Notes: generated from the letters alone by a model not told the origin. DNA of 64,000 nucleotides from Anastrepha obliqua (GCF_027943255.1 NC_072893.1:95921784-95985783); one strand, 5' to 3'; counted from the first letter of the stretch, positions 10,844 through 22,475 are shown. Program-made: numbers and translations.

Positions 10844-11668
10844 GCAACCGTTCTCCTGTCGTAGCGGTGATACATGCGACTTGCAAAATTGCTGATTTGC
10901 TCATTTAGTACAATTGCAGTTTGCATTAGAAGCAGTAGGAAATGCATAGTGAAGTAAGAAGTTATTAAAAAGTGAGTCAGTCAGGAGTCCACTCATATTC
11001 GGCAGTTAATTTTAAAATTTTGTGATGTACTTGCCGAAAGTGGGTTAACTCTACATTGTAAAGAAGGCCTTAAACATTTTTTTTGTTTACAATTTCTTAA
11101 AAAATTGCTTATGAAAATACTTCATTACTTAAAAAATTTTCCATATAACAAAGTTGCGAAGATATTTTGAGCGCGAAAGTCCTCGCTCTGAAGAAGTGTT
11201 CCCGTTAGATTCTATATGACAAAATGTCGTCCTCAAAAGCCTCTACATTGCGAATTCTGAATATGTTGACGGTTAAAGTCCCGTTAGTAAATGCCCATAC
11301 ATAGGAAAGTGCAGTGCGCTGAGGGCACATTGCCAGTCTTCGTTTAATTGTGGTAAAAATTAGTTATCCAGTGAAGCCGATTTGCCAAAACTGCCATTAA
11401 AAGCTCTAAACATTTTTCAAGGACAAATATTTTACGCGGTATTACACAGCTTCAAATATAAGGTATGCCAGCCGGTGTAATCTGCGCACATCTAAAGTTT
11501 CTTTATTTCCATCTTTTCGAAGGATGAAGGAGAATAAAAACAAACCGACTATAACTGCCAAGTCTGCGCACGGAAATGTTAGGTCCATTTCTGCGGTTGG
11601 TCTTTTGGTCTTGTTCAACATTTTTTTTCGTCAGAAAATAAACGATAAGGGTAAGCACCCTGATATAA
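10844..11668. other. Intergenic, no feature recognised
   Basis: A/T-rich DNA without sustained coding or repeat structure visible to me. Confidence 0.45.
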
Positions 11669-12004
11669 CTAATTTTGTTTAGGAGGTGTTTTAATCGGAT
11701 AACTCGCTATTCTCGTGTTTGCTCCAGCATAACATCTTTTGCGCATAACATAGGATTTATACCGGAGATCTTTGTGGACAACTCGACGAATCAGACCCTC
11801 AGAAAGGGTCCTCGTCAATGATCGCTTGCACTTCTTCAAAGAATTCTGCAGATTGGGTAGTGTCAGAACGTTCCTCGTGTTTTGGCGTTTTTTGTCAACA
11901 GATTCTGTATCGTCGTCTGATGCTTCCACTTCATGGCGAACCTTATGAATGAATGAATGGCCGCACTTAAGAAAATTAGAGATTAGTCGGTAAAATTTGC
12001 TCAT
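11669..12004 (-). pseudogene. Tc1/mariner-type transposase DNA-binding domain fragment
   Basis: The minus-strand frame reads EVEASDDDTESVDKKRQNTR, LPNLQNSLKKCKRSLTRTLS and GLIRRVVHKDLRYKSYVMRK. This order (VRxExEASGGxVESVxKRKKH, then a helix-turn-helix ending RxVHxDxRYKSYVMRxGQ) is the N-terminal region of a common insect IS630/Tc1/mariner group, possibly the DD37D maT-like one. Only the first ~110 residues are present; no catalytic domain follows on the minus strand. Initiator ATG is not evident (the first codon of the open frame is not a good start). Fragment of a dead transposon. Confidence 0.6.
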
Positions 12005-12422
12005 ATAGTATAATGCCTTTACCTGGATGTATTTTAATTTGTTGAGTTAAGTTTTAGTTCTCCATGTCTTGACTGAAATAGCGCTGAAACAAAAATAATG
12101 GTTTCGGGAAGTTATAGCCACATGTCCTCAACTACCGTATGCGCCTTGTCTATGTATTTGAGATTTTGATATCTGTGGAAAATCCGGTTGTTATCTAATT
12201 TACTTTATTTTTCAGATGTAATGCAAAGGGGAGGGTGATCCGGAAAGATATTTTATGTGGTCTCTTTATTACTTAAAAATAATTATTTTAATATCTACTT
12301 ATGTATAGTATGAAAATTAGAAGCAAACAATGTATATTATGTGTATAGGTGGGTAATGCAGAAAACTGATTACCTTACATTTGTGGGCATTGCTAGAAAA
12401 TTGTTTGCTCAGCGCCCTCGCA
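12005..12422. other. Intergenic, no feature recognised
   Basis: A/T-rich spacer between the transposase fragment and a SINE; nothing supported. Confidence 0.45.
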
Positions 12423-12713
12423 GCTCCCGTAGCCGAATGGGTTGGTGCACGACTACGATTCGGGAGTGCGTAGGTTCGAATCTCTGTGCATGAAAAAGCA
12501 AATGATGGACATAGTGTTTTATAATAGCGGTCGCCCCTCGGCAGGCAATGGCAAACCTCCGAGTATAATTCTGCCATAAAAAAGTTCCTCATAAAAGACA
12601 ATTTGCCGTTCATAGTCGGTTTAAAACTGGGACCTACAGTGGAACAACATTAAGTCGCACAGCACAAATAGGAGGAGGAGCTCGACCAAACACCTAACAG
12701 AAGTGTACGCGAG
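12423..12713 (+). mobile_element. tRNA-derived SINE copy 1
   Basis: Head CCGTAGCCGAATGGGTTGG contains an RNA polymerase III A box (TAGCCGAATGG) and GGTTCGAATCT at 12473 is a B box, spaced as in a tRNA gene. The body has GCAGGCAATGGCAAACCTCC, then GTGGAACAACATTAAG and AAATAGGAGGAGGAGCTCG, ending in a short A/T-rich tail. Diverged relative to the other copies. Transcribed in principle by Pol III from its internal promoter and moved by a LINE. Confidence 0.85.
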
Positions 12714-14507
12714 ATTTATTTACTTATTTTATCACTTTATGTGTGCATAATTAGAATACTAAACTGGTTCACTCTCCTTGGATATCCGGGCCGGATAAGT
12801 TTGCGATTTTGTAAGATATTGTGATGAATTACAAATATTCGTAATACCGAACGAATGAGAAACTGAAACAAAATACGAATGCTAGACGATAAGAAAAAAG
12901 GTGCCATATCTAGAAATGGCCATATTTGTTAAGCATAAGGTATTCAGTCTTAAGTTGGGCGTGTGAGCGTAAAGTGATTATGTATCTAAGCATTAAAATT
13001 AAAGATAGCAAGCCAATTGTGTTACCGTTGGTTTATGAGTTTTATTTAGCAATCTAGTGATCGAACTCAGAGTACTTAAATAAAAATGTTTTATTTGGAG
13101 CAAAATGTAACAAAATGAGATTTTTAGAACATCGGCCGGGTTAAGATTTAGGAAAGAATTCAGCGGCTAGGCCCCCACTTTTGTTATTACTTACTCATCA
13201 CCCAATTATCACCTTTTTTCTACTGGGAAACGATGGCTCACGCTACACACACATCTACAGGATGCATGACTGTACGTGTGGACGCATAAAAAGTCTCCCA
13301 TTTGCCATTAAATAGAGGGGATTTGCTGCGAAGTTTCAGGCGCTGTCGTGATGCTTCTTTGCTTTTGATTAAATTTATGCTCAAGAGATTAAAGCAAAAA
13401 ATGCTGCAAAAGCGAGATTTTAGTTCGATTTGAACGCGTTTAGCCAACAATATTCATGATATCGGAAGAAAAAAGAAAAATGTAAGTTCATTGTAATTTA
13501 GTTTTAGCAAAATTTACATCGATCTGTGATAATAATTGAAATTACAAAATTAAAATTAGTTAAAAGCCTATATATGGTAAAGGTGCTGGGCCTCATTGCA
13601 CCATCAACCAAGAAGCACTATAAAAACACCGAACAATTGTTTCTGAGTTAATTTCCACTTAGGCATCGTTTTAGGTATCGTAAAGACCAAAGTCAGTTCC
13701 TGTAAGAAAAATAAAACTGCTCAGAAAAATCATTTAGAATTCGAAAGAGGGATGAACGTAAATTGCTTTCATATTGGGTGATTATCGTAATGCGAACGGA
13801 CTAAGATGGCACATCACAACAGCACAGGTATGCAATGAGTGACACCTAGAGAAGTTAGCTAGCCAGCTCAGTAGTAGCAGCAGGAGCTCAGCAAATCATA
13901 TGAAAATTACTAATCAGCGACTAGTAAAATCATGTAACCCATAAAATTGGATTCAAAGTAGCATTAAGAGTAGAAGTGGTGTTGAAGCGAGTTTTCGCAC
14001 TTTCCCACTCATGTCAGCAATATCAGAAGCAAAACATTTCATCCTAAAATTAATTTAGAGGCTACCGTCTATCTCCTATGAAGAGGCTCATATTAGGCAG
14101 TAAAAAAAAAGCAACGTGGTGACATTCTACAGTTAGAGTAGCGTTTCCTCAGAATAACTTAATAAAATGAGGCGTGAACTTATAATATCCATAAGTCTTG
14201 AAGGTTAGGATTAGGAATTCATAGGAATCCTTTTACTTTCCCGTGGTTCCTAGGTGGAACATAAGGCCTCATATGGCTGAATGAAAAGTATTGTATTACT
14301 GTTATAATCTTTTGCCAGACCATACAATATAATCCGAATGCTTTCTCTGTGGCTAAGGCTACCCTGAACATTTGAATGTCAACCTCTAAAAATATGTAAA
14401 AGCTTCGCTCATCTCAGCAAACCTATCGTACTACAATCTTTAGGATCTGAGTTTGGTCCCGTCATAGTGATTGATTAAGTTTAACATATGTATTCAAGGT
14501 CATCTAA
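12714..14507. other. Intergenic, no feature recognised
   Basis: About 1.8 kb of A/T-rich DNA with many stops in all frames. No motif, TIR or tandem repeat supported. Confidence 0.45.
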
Positions 14508-15183
14508 TGATAACGCTCAAATAATATTCCTTATTAACAGTTTGGCCAGGTGGAAGGAATTCATAGTGCACCACACCACGAAAATCGAAAAAAACTGTCA
14601 TCATGACCTTTATTTTTGAATGACTTTGACGTGCTCTTTTCGGTCTGGCCTCGCCTTTAGCACGATATTCGCTTGATTGGTCGGTTGTTTCAGGGTCGTA
14701 AGCATAAATCCAAGTCTCATCTCCCGTAATGACGCATTTGAGCTTGTCCTGATAGTCTGAAAGCATTGTTTCACGCACATCAACGCGACGACTTTTTTCG
14801 GAGAAATTGAGAGTTTTCGGTACCAAACGAGATTTGACTTTTCGTAGGCCCAAATGGTCTTTCAAAATGGTTTTCACAGATCCTACTGATATTCCGATCA
14901 TATCAGTAAGGTCTTTAACAGTCAACCGACGATTTTGGAGCACTAACTCCTTCACTTTATTGACGTGTTGATCATCTGTTGACGTCGATGGTCGTTCGGA
15001 GTGCTCCAAGTCATCAAAACGTTCTCGACCCTCTTTGAAGTCTTTGTACCACTTATAAACATTTTTCTGCGACATGGTCGAATCACCAAATGCCTTCTGC
15101 AACATGCTAAACGTTTCCGCAACCGAAATTGCATTCCGCAAACAAAATTTGATGACACTTCTCTGTTCAATCAAATCAGACAT
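14508..15183 (-). pseudogene. Mariner transposase, C-terminus missing
   Basis: ATG at 15183 (MSDLIEQRSVIKFCLRN) is chosen because the open frame upstream is TIR/5' leader. In order: first helix-turn-helix with KNVYKWYKDFKEGRERF, the linker RLTVKDLTDMIGISVGSVKT and LVPKTLNFSEKSRRV, then CVITGDETWIYAYDPETT (first catalytic Asp), KVMMTVFFDFRGVVHYEFLP and QTVNKEYYLSV, where similarity stops. About 225 of the ~345 residues usual for the family are present in one uninterrupted frame. The HHDNAPSH and YSPDLAP blocks are absent, so it cannot be catalytic. Closest to the copy at 39.5 kb, and rather intact for its length. Confidence 0.9.
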
Positions 15184-15376
15184 TGTGAAAATCGAAAAAT
15201 GCACTCTTGGTCGTTTGGTAAACACAAGCGTAAATATATTACTGATAAGGATATTCACATGAAAGTTGGCCCAGATGTTATTAACAGTGCTGCCAACTCA
15301 TGAAAAAAAATAAGTTGAGCGAAATTTTAATCCCGCGAAGTTTGACAAATAAATTCACCTTACTTTTTGCCCTCAG
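14508..15376 (-). mobile_element. 3'-truncated mariner
   Basis: The intact terminus is at the right: reverse complement CTGAGGGCAAAAAGTAAGG at 15376 next to TA (15377-15378). The same terminus and 5' untranslated region occur at 39506 kb-scale position 39.5 kb (CTGTGGGCAAAAAGTAAGG). The left part of the element, carrying the C-terminal third of the transposase and the other TIR, is missing beyond about 14508. Confidence 0.85.
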
Positions 15377-15378
15377 TA

Positions 15379-15857
15379 GTATGTCACATTGTAGTACCAT
15401 TCATTAACCTGTAGCTTGAATAAAAAGATTCTATAAAAAAGTTTCGAAAGTTATAAAAGTATGAAAGGAATCTTGAGGTATTTTGTGCTTTCTATCAGAT
15501 GTCTGCTCCTCCTTCTTGCATTGGAATTTTATTCGAAAAGACGATGTATAAGATCTGGGGATTGGCCACAGAAGCGACTCGCCCATATCTCGAGGCTATG
15601 CAGATGGGTGGCTGGCTGCACAGTTTGTCCTACGAGAGGCGTATGAGGTGCTTAAATATCTTTTGATTAAACCTTCCTAATGAGGATTTCGTCTATCTTA
15701 GTCCCCTTAGGAACATACATATAATAACACTTCAATTCTAACCTCTCCTAGAATTTTTTTTTCAATGCACTCAAGGATTAATGAGGACTTAACCATGATG
15801 GATGACAAGGCCTCAGTTCAACCTTACTGGCGTGATGTTTCTACCTAAAATATACAA
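15379..15857. other. Intergenic, no feature recognised
   Basis: A/T-rich spacer between the mariner end and the Helitron 5' end; no supported feature. Confidence 0.45.
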
Positions 15858-15879
15858 TCTCTATATATAAAATTCAAAT

Positions 15880-16430
15880 TATGTATGTATCTATAGATCG
15901 ACTTGCGTCCTAAACGCATAAACCGATCGTAACCAAATTTTTACCACAAACTGGATACCTTACCGGGATGGTCATGGGCTAAAAAATATTTTGATATATA
16001 TAGGAGGCGTGGCACCTCCCATACAAATGGAATTTTTAACAGTCCGTATTTCTGGAAGTATTTACGTTAGACTACTGAAATTTGGTAAAGGGTTATATGA
16101 CATTAAACCTTACCACATCCAGAAAAACTGCGTATAACGAAAAAGGGGGCTTGGCACCTCCCATATAAATGCAATTTTTCATTGTCCATATCTCCGGAAG
16201 TATTTGGGCTAGACAACTGAAATTTGGTAAGAGATTATATAAGGTTAATACCTAACACCTGCATGAAAACTGGTGATAGCTAGAAATGGGGCGGGACACC
16301 TCCTATAGAAACGGGATTTTTTATACTGCATATCACTGGACGCATTTATGGTAGAATACCAAAAATTGGTAAAAAGTTTAATGAAGTTAGTATTTAGTAC
16401 TCCTAGAAAAAATATGAGCTTAGAGATATA
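15880..16430. repeat. ~142-bp tandem repeats within the Helitron
   Basis: Phrases such as GGCACCTCCCATACAAATGG (16011), GGCACCTCCCATATAAATGC (16152) and GGGACACCTCCTATAGAAAC (near 16292) recur at 141-142 bp spacing, each followed by CTGGAAGTATTT..AGACTACTGAAATTTGGTAA-like text. Three clear units and a partial one at the start. Confidence 0.8.
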
Positions 16431-16881
16431 GAAACGAATTTATATTATCAACGATAGAGGTATTGCTGAATTAAATGCATTCTCTTATTGGTAAAGCTTT
16501 ATTGGTAAGTAAACAGTGAAGCAATCTAAGCGAAATATCAATTTTATTTAAAAAAATGCTTTAAAAACTACGCCATGCCTAGATAATAATGCCGGTTTAG
16601 CTACATAAATATTACACTCAAAGCTATATGATTACGTATGTAAGCTAAAATAGTTTTATTTTGAAATTAAATATGAAATAATCCAAATTAATAAAACAGC
16701 AAACAACACATATCAAATTGAAGTGCAAGTTTAACTAACGGAAAATATTGACAGTGTACACCACAAGTTATAAAATCATCGTTTAATCGCCATCACTGTA
16801 AATATGTAAACAAAAAACAGCTGATGTGTTCCATTGTAATATCTATATTCGCAAAAAGTTTTTAGAAAGGGGGCCATGATA

Positions 16882-17105
16882 ATTATGCTGCGTAATTTGG
16901 ATCCTCCAATGGCACAAGGCTAATCATCACGAAACTTTTACCGAATGTTATAGAAGCTATGGTTTTATCAGGAAAATTTGAAAACCACAAAGTTTTCATA
17001 CCAAGAATTCCAATGATACCGACGGATATACCCTTCAATTTTAAACGCCTCCAATTTCCTATTAGACTGGCTTTCGCAACAGAGTTGGCGCACCGAAAAA
17101 CCTTT
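16882..17105 (+). pseudogene. Helitron helicase fragment
   Basis: Plus-strand frames read MLRNLDPPMAQG and, after a frameshift, KLLPNVIEAMVLSGKFEN, VFIPRIPMIPTDIPFNFKRL and QFPIRLAFA. This is the segment of the Pif1-like Helitron helicase just upstream of its last motif (compare PRIPMIPTDLPFEFKRLQFP at 51.9 kb). The following TINKSQGQ motif is missing. Dead coding remnant confirming the element identity. Confidence 0.75.
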
Positions 17106-17350
17106 TTATTTATACTCAAAATAATATAATAAAAAATGTCGTATATCCGATCGTTTTAAATAATACTTAAACTGACTTAAAAAAGTTAAAGTTGTTTTAT
17201 TTACATTGCATACTTTTTGATAGAAATGTGGGGTGAAACCCACGGGTATAAGCTAGTAAAATATAAAAACAAACAGCTAAAGTAGTGAGCTATCGATATT
17301 TAAATAAAAAAGAGCTAATTTTATTTCCATTTAATTATTTTCATTAAGTT

Positions 17351-17694
17351 AATAAAAGTGTTATATATATATAATTGGCGCGTACACCCTTTCTGGGTGT
17401 TTGGCCGAGCTCCTCCTCCTATTTATGGTGTGCGTCTTGATGTTGTTGCATAAATGGAGTGACCTACAGTTTCAAGCCGATTCCGAACGGCAGACATTTT
17501 TATGAGGAGCTTTTTCATGGCAGAAATACACTCGGAGGTTTGCCATTGCCTGCCGAGGGGCGACTGCTATTAGAAAAAACTTTTCCTAGATTTTGGTCTT
17601 TCACCGAGATTCGAACCAACGTTCTCTCTCTGAAATCTGAATGGTAGTCACGCACCAACCCATTCGGCTACGGCAGCCGCCAATAAAAGTGTTA
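17351..17694 (-). mobile_element. tRNA-derived SINE copy 2 with 13-bp target duplication
   Basis: A complete SINE on the minus strand (17364-17681) with head GGCTGCCGTAGCCGAATGGG, B box GGTTCGAATCTC, the GGCAATGGCAAACCTCC body, AGGAGGAGGAGCTCGGCC and an A/T tail. It is bracketed by identical AATAAAAGTGTTA at 17351-17363 and 17682-17694. This duplication proves LINE-type retrotransposition and fixes both boundaries. Confidence 0.95.
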
Positions 17695-19609
17695 GTATTT
17701 AAAAAAATGATGATCCAGAATCAAAGCTTATTTTCCTTGCCAAGTACACATACAAGTACATAAATATACGTGTGCGTTTGAATCGCCAGCGCTATTCGCA
17801 ATTCAACGCCAATTATTGGCTGCAAACCCTTTTGCCCGTCCTTCCCCACCTTAGTGCCCTCTACAGCGTTATTGCAGCTTGTTCCATAACAGTTTCTGTG
17901 CGTATATACATATATTTGTTTGTGTGTGTGAAATTACCTGTATTCCATGCGATATCCAATAACCGACATGTTCAGGTACTTTGTACTGATTCGACGTTTA
18001 TTTTGTTTTTCTTTTTACTAATAAAATTTCATTTTGAGTTTCCAGCTTGAAAGTAATTCATTTTATATGGCCTTACCCGGGAATCGATGGCAACCACAGT
18101 GGTGTTATTTTGCGCACACACATAACCGACTCTTTGATTATATCGTAACAAATCCCAGGGGTTCACTTTAACGCTACTCAGCTTGGCTTTCCACTTCGCC
18201 GCATTCAATTCAAACACATTTTGGGAATTTCCGAAAGTGTTGAAATTGTGGGGCGTCGTAGCAACATACAAATATTTATATGTGCATATATATGTGTTTG
18301 TGTATTTGTATCGTCCATTGGGCAAACATAATGTCAAATTTACACTTTCCGTTTCCTCAATTTACCGCTCTCTCTTCCCCATTGCAACGAAACTCGAAAC
18401 TCTTTCACTGTTTACCACGTGAGCCGGTGTGGGTGTACATGCACTAAACTAATTCGCGCGTGTGTGTGTGAGTACCGGAAGTTTTTGGCAGATGTAACTT
18501 CTTACTTCTGTGGATGCTTCTGGTTAGTTTACTGTTTTTGTTGGCATTTTTGTGGCACATAAAACGCTAGGTTAGCAAAGTATTTGGCCACCACAAAGTT
18601 TGTGTCAGTCAGCAATCCAACTTCCAGGGAGGTGGGTGGCCTGAGGTGTGAAAATCTGCTGCGCGGCTGCTGTTACCATTAAATGACAAGAGCCCAAGTA
18701 AGTGTGAAAATATCAATAATGGATTTTCAATTTATATGCTTCTCGATGGATATTTGCTTTGGCTGCCAGCATTCATTTCACCCTTTCAAATTATACAACG
18801 CCCTCTCTCTAACAAAAATATCTAGTAAATGTGCATTTTGAAGTTGCTTTGTGCTAACTTTGAAATACCTTCACTCTATTAACTGTATATACTTGCGTAC
18901 ATATACATTTACTAATAAAGGTGTAGCGGTTACAAGAACTATGTACACACATATATACGTACATAGATGGAAATTTATTTCATTGCAATTCAAACCGCTG
19001 GCATTCTCCTTTCAATTACACTTTCTGCATTGAATTTGAAATTCAAAATATTTCACTGTTTTGTTTTGGCTTTTAACGAAATTTTAGAAAGTGAGCTACC
19101 TTTGACCTTCTACTTGTTCGTAATTTATGCAGTCGATGAATGATTTTTGGAAAGTGGTGAAACAGTTATTTTGTAGTGCAGCAAAAAAGTTAACATTACT
19201 TTGTGAATTTACAATTTTTCGATACAATTCGCTCTACTTGGCTTCAAGTGTTCAGCAAGCTAATGCTTCCAGTGCTGTTCAATTACGAATTTTGAATGCT
19301 TTTAGAAATTTTCGTTGGTGTTTGCTGGCGCTGAAATTCATGTATACAGGTAGCTTAATTGAATAGATTTCCCATTTGAAAAGTAAATTGATTTGTGTGG
19401 AAATTAAATACTTCACATAAGAGATACGTGAAATTATCGTTATTGAGGAACTCATTTAATTTACTAAAAATACAATGCGTTTTAAAGAAATAAATGCACT
19501 TTTTTTTAATTATTATGAGAAGAAACCTACAAATTTTGCTTTTTAAATAAGTATTTTTTGGATTTTTTTATATTTTTTATTAACGATTCTTAGTAATTTC
19601 ACTCATCGA
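17695..19609. other. Intergenic with short A/T microsatellites
   Basis: Contains scraps of TATATACATATA and GTGTGTGTGTG, otherwise unique-looking. Apart from the weak exon candidate at 18077-18337 nothing is supported. Confidence 0.45.
18077..18337 (-). other. Possible host-gene exon
   Basis: The minus-strand frame includes NTFGNSQNVFELNAAKWKAK, LSSVKVNPWDLLRYNQRVGY and VCAQNNTTVVAIDSR, with balanced composition unlike the A/T-rich surroundings. It ends exactly at a good 5' splice donor, CCCGG|GTAAGG (donor at 18071-18076). Against it: no convincing splice acceptor or in-frame ATG lies upstream (an in-frame stop is at 18362-18364), and the first ~35 codons look like microsatellite-derived sequence. 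I do not recognise the protein. It may instead be an unclassified repeat or chance. Confidence 0.35.
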
Positions 19610-20377
19610 GTTGGTGGAAAAAGTTGATCAGACAAAGAGTTTGCCTTAATTGCTTTCGTAGAAGGCGTCTTCAACATTATAAATGCAAATGCTTTGGTAG
19701 ATGCTTCAGAATATTTTGATGTTAAATCACACGTTGGCACCTTAATTAGAAGCTATATCCGTCAGAAGAAAGGTAATGGCTAAATTAGGTCGCACTACTC
19801 TAAGTAGATTAAGTCTGCAGAGGTACACTTCAAGGTGGATTCCTCCACCCTCTTCTTTGAACTCTATTGTTGACCCTGGATAGAGAGGTTGTCTCGTCAT
19901 TGCTTACGCAGATGATCTAGCGATTTGTGTTAAAGGCAAATATTCTAACACCCTTGAGAATATTCTGCGCTCTAACATGGCGACGCTTAGAAGCTTGACT
20001 GAGAGTAGAGAACTCGGTATAGTTCCCTTTCCCACAAAACTGAAATAGTTCCCTTTTAAAAAAACATAGGCTTGATATAATCTCCCCGCTAGTTTTTAAA
20101 AGTTCCTTTGAGGGAGGTTGCCAGGTACTTAGAACTTATATTGAGTGTACCTCACAATCACTTCTGCTGGAGCTGTGGAAATGAAGAACTTGAGTCGGTA
20201 CAACACGTCCTCTGTGAATGTCCTGCACTTAAAAGAAGCTGTGAGATGGCGACACTTCCAATAGTCACAAACATATTCGTAGATTCACTTTCGACAGACT
20301 CTTCAAGACGAGCGTACCGTAAAGAAGAGAGTGGCAGCCATCAAGGCCATTTTTTGGTTTTTGTTTTTGGTGGGTGA
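19610..20377 (+). pseudogene. LINE reverse transcriptase and 3' end fragment
   Basis: Across frameshifts the plus strand shows FVEGVFNIINANALVDASEY (the LDIEGAFNN-type palm block), a relic of the GxPQGG block, then IAYADDLAICVKGKYSNTLE with an intact YADD catalytic loop. After deletions, the C-terminal HNHFCWSCGNEELESVQHVL, CECPAL zinc-knuckle typical of Jockey/Loa-type ORF2 follows (20157-20233). A separate R1-type LINE lies next to it in the opposite orientation. Non-functional. Confidence 0.75.
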
Positions 20378-21660
20378 GGTAGGGTTCAAAATGCCTTCGG
20401 ATCTACAATGACCGTCGTCTACTGCATCGTGTGGTGTAGCCACTAAAACGATGTCTCCTCTCCTTCTGGGGAGGCACCCTTCCCGGAACTGCTTTCTATA
20501 TTATGATACTTCGGAAGGGTCCAGAACGGTATCCATAAAGGACCAATTCTACTCACCCACGTCTGGGTTCACCACATTTGTAGCCAGCTTTCATGCTATA
20601 GGCTCGTCTTCTTGTGTCTCTATCTGTGCGGCTTCGCTTTGTTGCACTGTGTCGAGGTGAATCTTTTTTTTTCGTAATACGTTCTCGATGTATTTCTTTA
20701 CCGCGTTCCAGTTGTCCCCGCGTTCGAGCATTTTGCTGATTATGTTGCTCGGTGCGATGTCGCCGATCTGCTCCCTCAGAGCATTTCTCTCCGCCAGCCA
20801 ACTAAAAAATGTGTGTTCAGCGTCATCGCTCGGTGCTTCGCAGTATATGCACTTGGAATCGGTTACCTTGTCCACAAGGTATAGGTATCTCCGGAAGTAT
20901 CCGTGGCCCGAGAGGAACTGAGTTAAGAAGTAGTTCACTTCTCCACCGCAGCATGGTTTGACATTTCCGTTCTGAGAAGCTAGTGATGACGTGTTTCTTC
21001 TTGGAGTCCCTTGCATCCATTCGTTCCCGGACCATACGAAGAGATGGGTATCTGCCCGCTGATCACGAAAATTGCTGCGCCTGACTCAGTATGGTAGGCT
21101 GAGGCAACTCTGAGTGCCGCTGTTCGTTGCACAACCTCCAGTGCTTTGCGCTTGGCTTTGCAGTTTAGCACAATTCCCCATACTTCGCTGCCGTGCAGGA
21201 GAATTGAGCTTGTGGCCGCCATAATTAGCTTTCTTTTGCTCTCGGTGGGGTCTGCCATTAATCTACTTAGCATACCCGTGACCTTTACTGCTTTGGTAGC
21301 TGCATGCCGAAACTAAGCCCAGAAAGTAAGCCTGCAGTCAAGTTGAATACCTAAGTATTTGACTACTTTTTGTGTCACTAAGGACGTGTCGCCTATTTAC
21401 ATGCTGTCCTCGAGTGGCATGTGACCTCCTGTCATAAGGATGACTTCGATTTTATGCTTGACGAGTTCCAGGCCGTGGTCCTCAAACCATATTTGCGTCC
21501 ATATCATGACTTGGTTCAGCTTCCTTCTAGCAACCTCTGTGTCCCGAGCTGGTATGACCACTATATCGTTCACGTATCCCACTAAATATGTATCTTCTGG
21601 CACATCTATGCTCAATATCTCATCGTAGCTGCGCCAGACGTTATTGCTTTTGTTTTCTGG
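20378..21660 (-). pseudogene. R1-type LINE ORF2, C-terminal part
   Basis: From 21615 down: VGYVNDIVVIPARDTEVARR (catalytic loop, YVND instead of YADD), LNQVMIWTQIWFEDHGLELV, then from 21273 MLSRLMADPTESKRKLIMAA, SILLHGSEVWGIVLNCKAKR and ALEVVQRTAALRVASAY; a third frame carries LTQFLSGHGYFRRYLYLV and CIYCEAPSDDAEHTFF (CCHC-type knuckle, 20.7-21.0 kb). This order matches R1-clade elements of flies. At least two frameshifts and the altered catalytic loop make it dead. The stretch 20378-20590 is probably its 3' untranslated region (inference). Confidence 0.8.
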
Positions 21661-22055
21661 CCATCTGGTGTATCGTACAGTAGCTAGACTAGAATGAACT
21701 GCGATTCGAGGAGAACTTCAAGAGTTGAAAAGTTCTTCCGGCATGGTATCCAAGTTTCACCAGGAATATGGGGCTAATAAATGAAAACAATTTGAAGAAA
21801 AGTCAACGAACTCCTTTTTTTATTTATTTGCATGATGCCTGATGGAAGTGAATATCGCATGGGATTAAATTGCTTTCGTATAACCTTCGCGCAACCAGGA
21901 AACTATGTTTAGAGCTAATATAAATAATTTAATTAATTAATTATTATTTTTAATTAATTATTGTTATTATTATTACTAAATAAATATTCTCATATTATTA
22001 ATTTAATTCCTCAAAAAGAATTTGTCCAAAATTGGACATCGGGCGCTCAAAGGCG
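21661..22055. other. A/T-rich spacer
   Basis: Contains an almost pure A/T tract of AATTAATTAATTATT and ATTATTATTATT units at about 21919-22008. No gene. Confidence 0.6.
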
Positions 22056-22475
22056 CTACTGAATCGGTCAAGAAAAAACGTTTTGTTGCTAGTCGCTTTG
22101 ATTATAAGCCATTGTCTCCTAATTCGAGATGCTCAAAATTGGACGTAACTCACTTCGACTATTGCAGAAGCTGCAAGAACGAGGAGGAGGATTGAACGTA
22201 TTTCATTTTGACTATTGCAGGAGGTGCGAAAATGCGGTGCAAGAAGAGTATGTCAGACATCTTTTCTGTTACTGTTCCGCGTGGCATGCCACTAGGTTTA
22301 GATATTTTCTTACGTTCTTACGCTTTTAAATGATACTGTTGACCTCAGTGATATACATATGTGTTAGCCAGATCAATGGGTTTGCACTTAAAACAAAATG
22401 GTTTAAGGAGGAGTAGCTCATAAACTGCTACTGTGGTATCACCATGGATCAGAAATGGTCAAATGAGTTGGTTTA
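22056..22475 (+). pseudogene. LINE 3' end with duplicated zinc knuckle
   Basis: THFDYCRSCKNEEED at 22150 and FHFDYCRRCENAVQEEYVRH, LFCYCSAW from 22203 are the C-terminal CCHC knuckle of a LINE ORF2, present twice because of a 53-bp tandem duplication. Downstream TACTGTGGTATCACCATGGA (22429-22448) looks like the 3' untranslated TGTGGTATCACAATGGACC signature of Jockey-like LINEs. The RT itself is absent, so this is a 5'-truncated copy. Confidence 0.6.

Larger units (their letters stand above)
15858..17256 (+). mobile_element. Decayed Helitron
   Basis: The 5' end TCTCTATATATAAAATTC at 15858 follows an A, and the 3' end is a GC-rich stem (GGGGTGAAACCCACGGGT) followed by CTAG at 17253-17256 and then T. 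A|T insertion, 5' TC and 3' CTRR with a hairpin are the Helitron hallmarks. No TIR or target duplication is seen, as expected. Inside are ~142-bp tandem repeats and a helicase remnant (16882-17105). No Rep (HUH) domain could be found, so it is non-autonomous or decayed. Confidence 0.8.

Noticed and set aside
12423..12500. Functional tRNA gene at the SINE heads
   Set aside because: A and B boxes are present but acceptor stems do not pair and the sequence continues into the conserved SINE body, so these are SINE promoters and not tRNA genes.
15001..15303. 100-codon plus-strand open frame
   Set aside because: Antisense of the well-supported mariner transposase; the same shadow recurs opposite the 39.5-kb copy.
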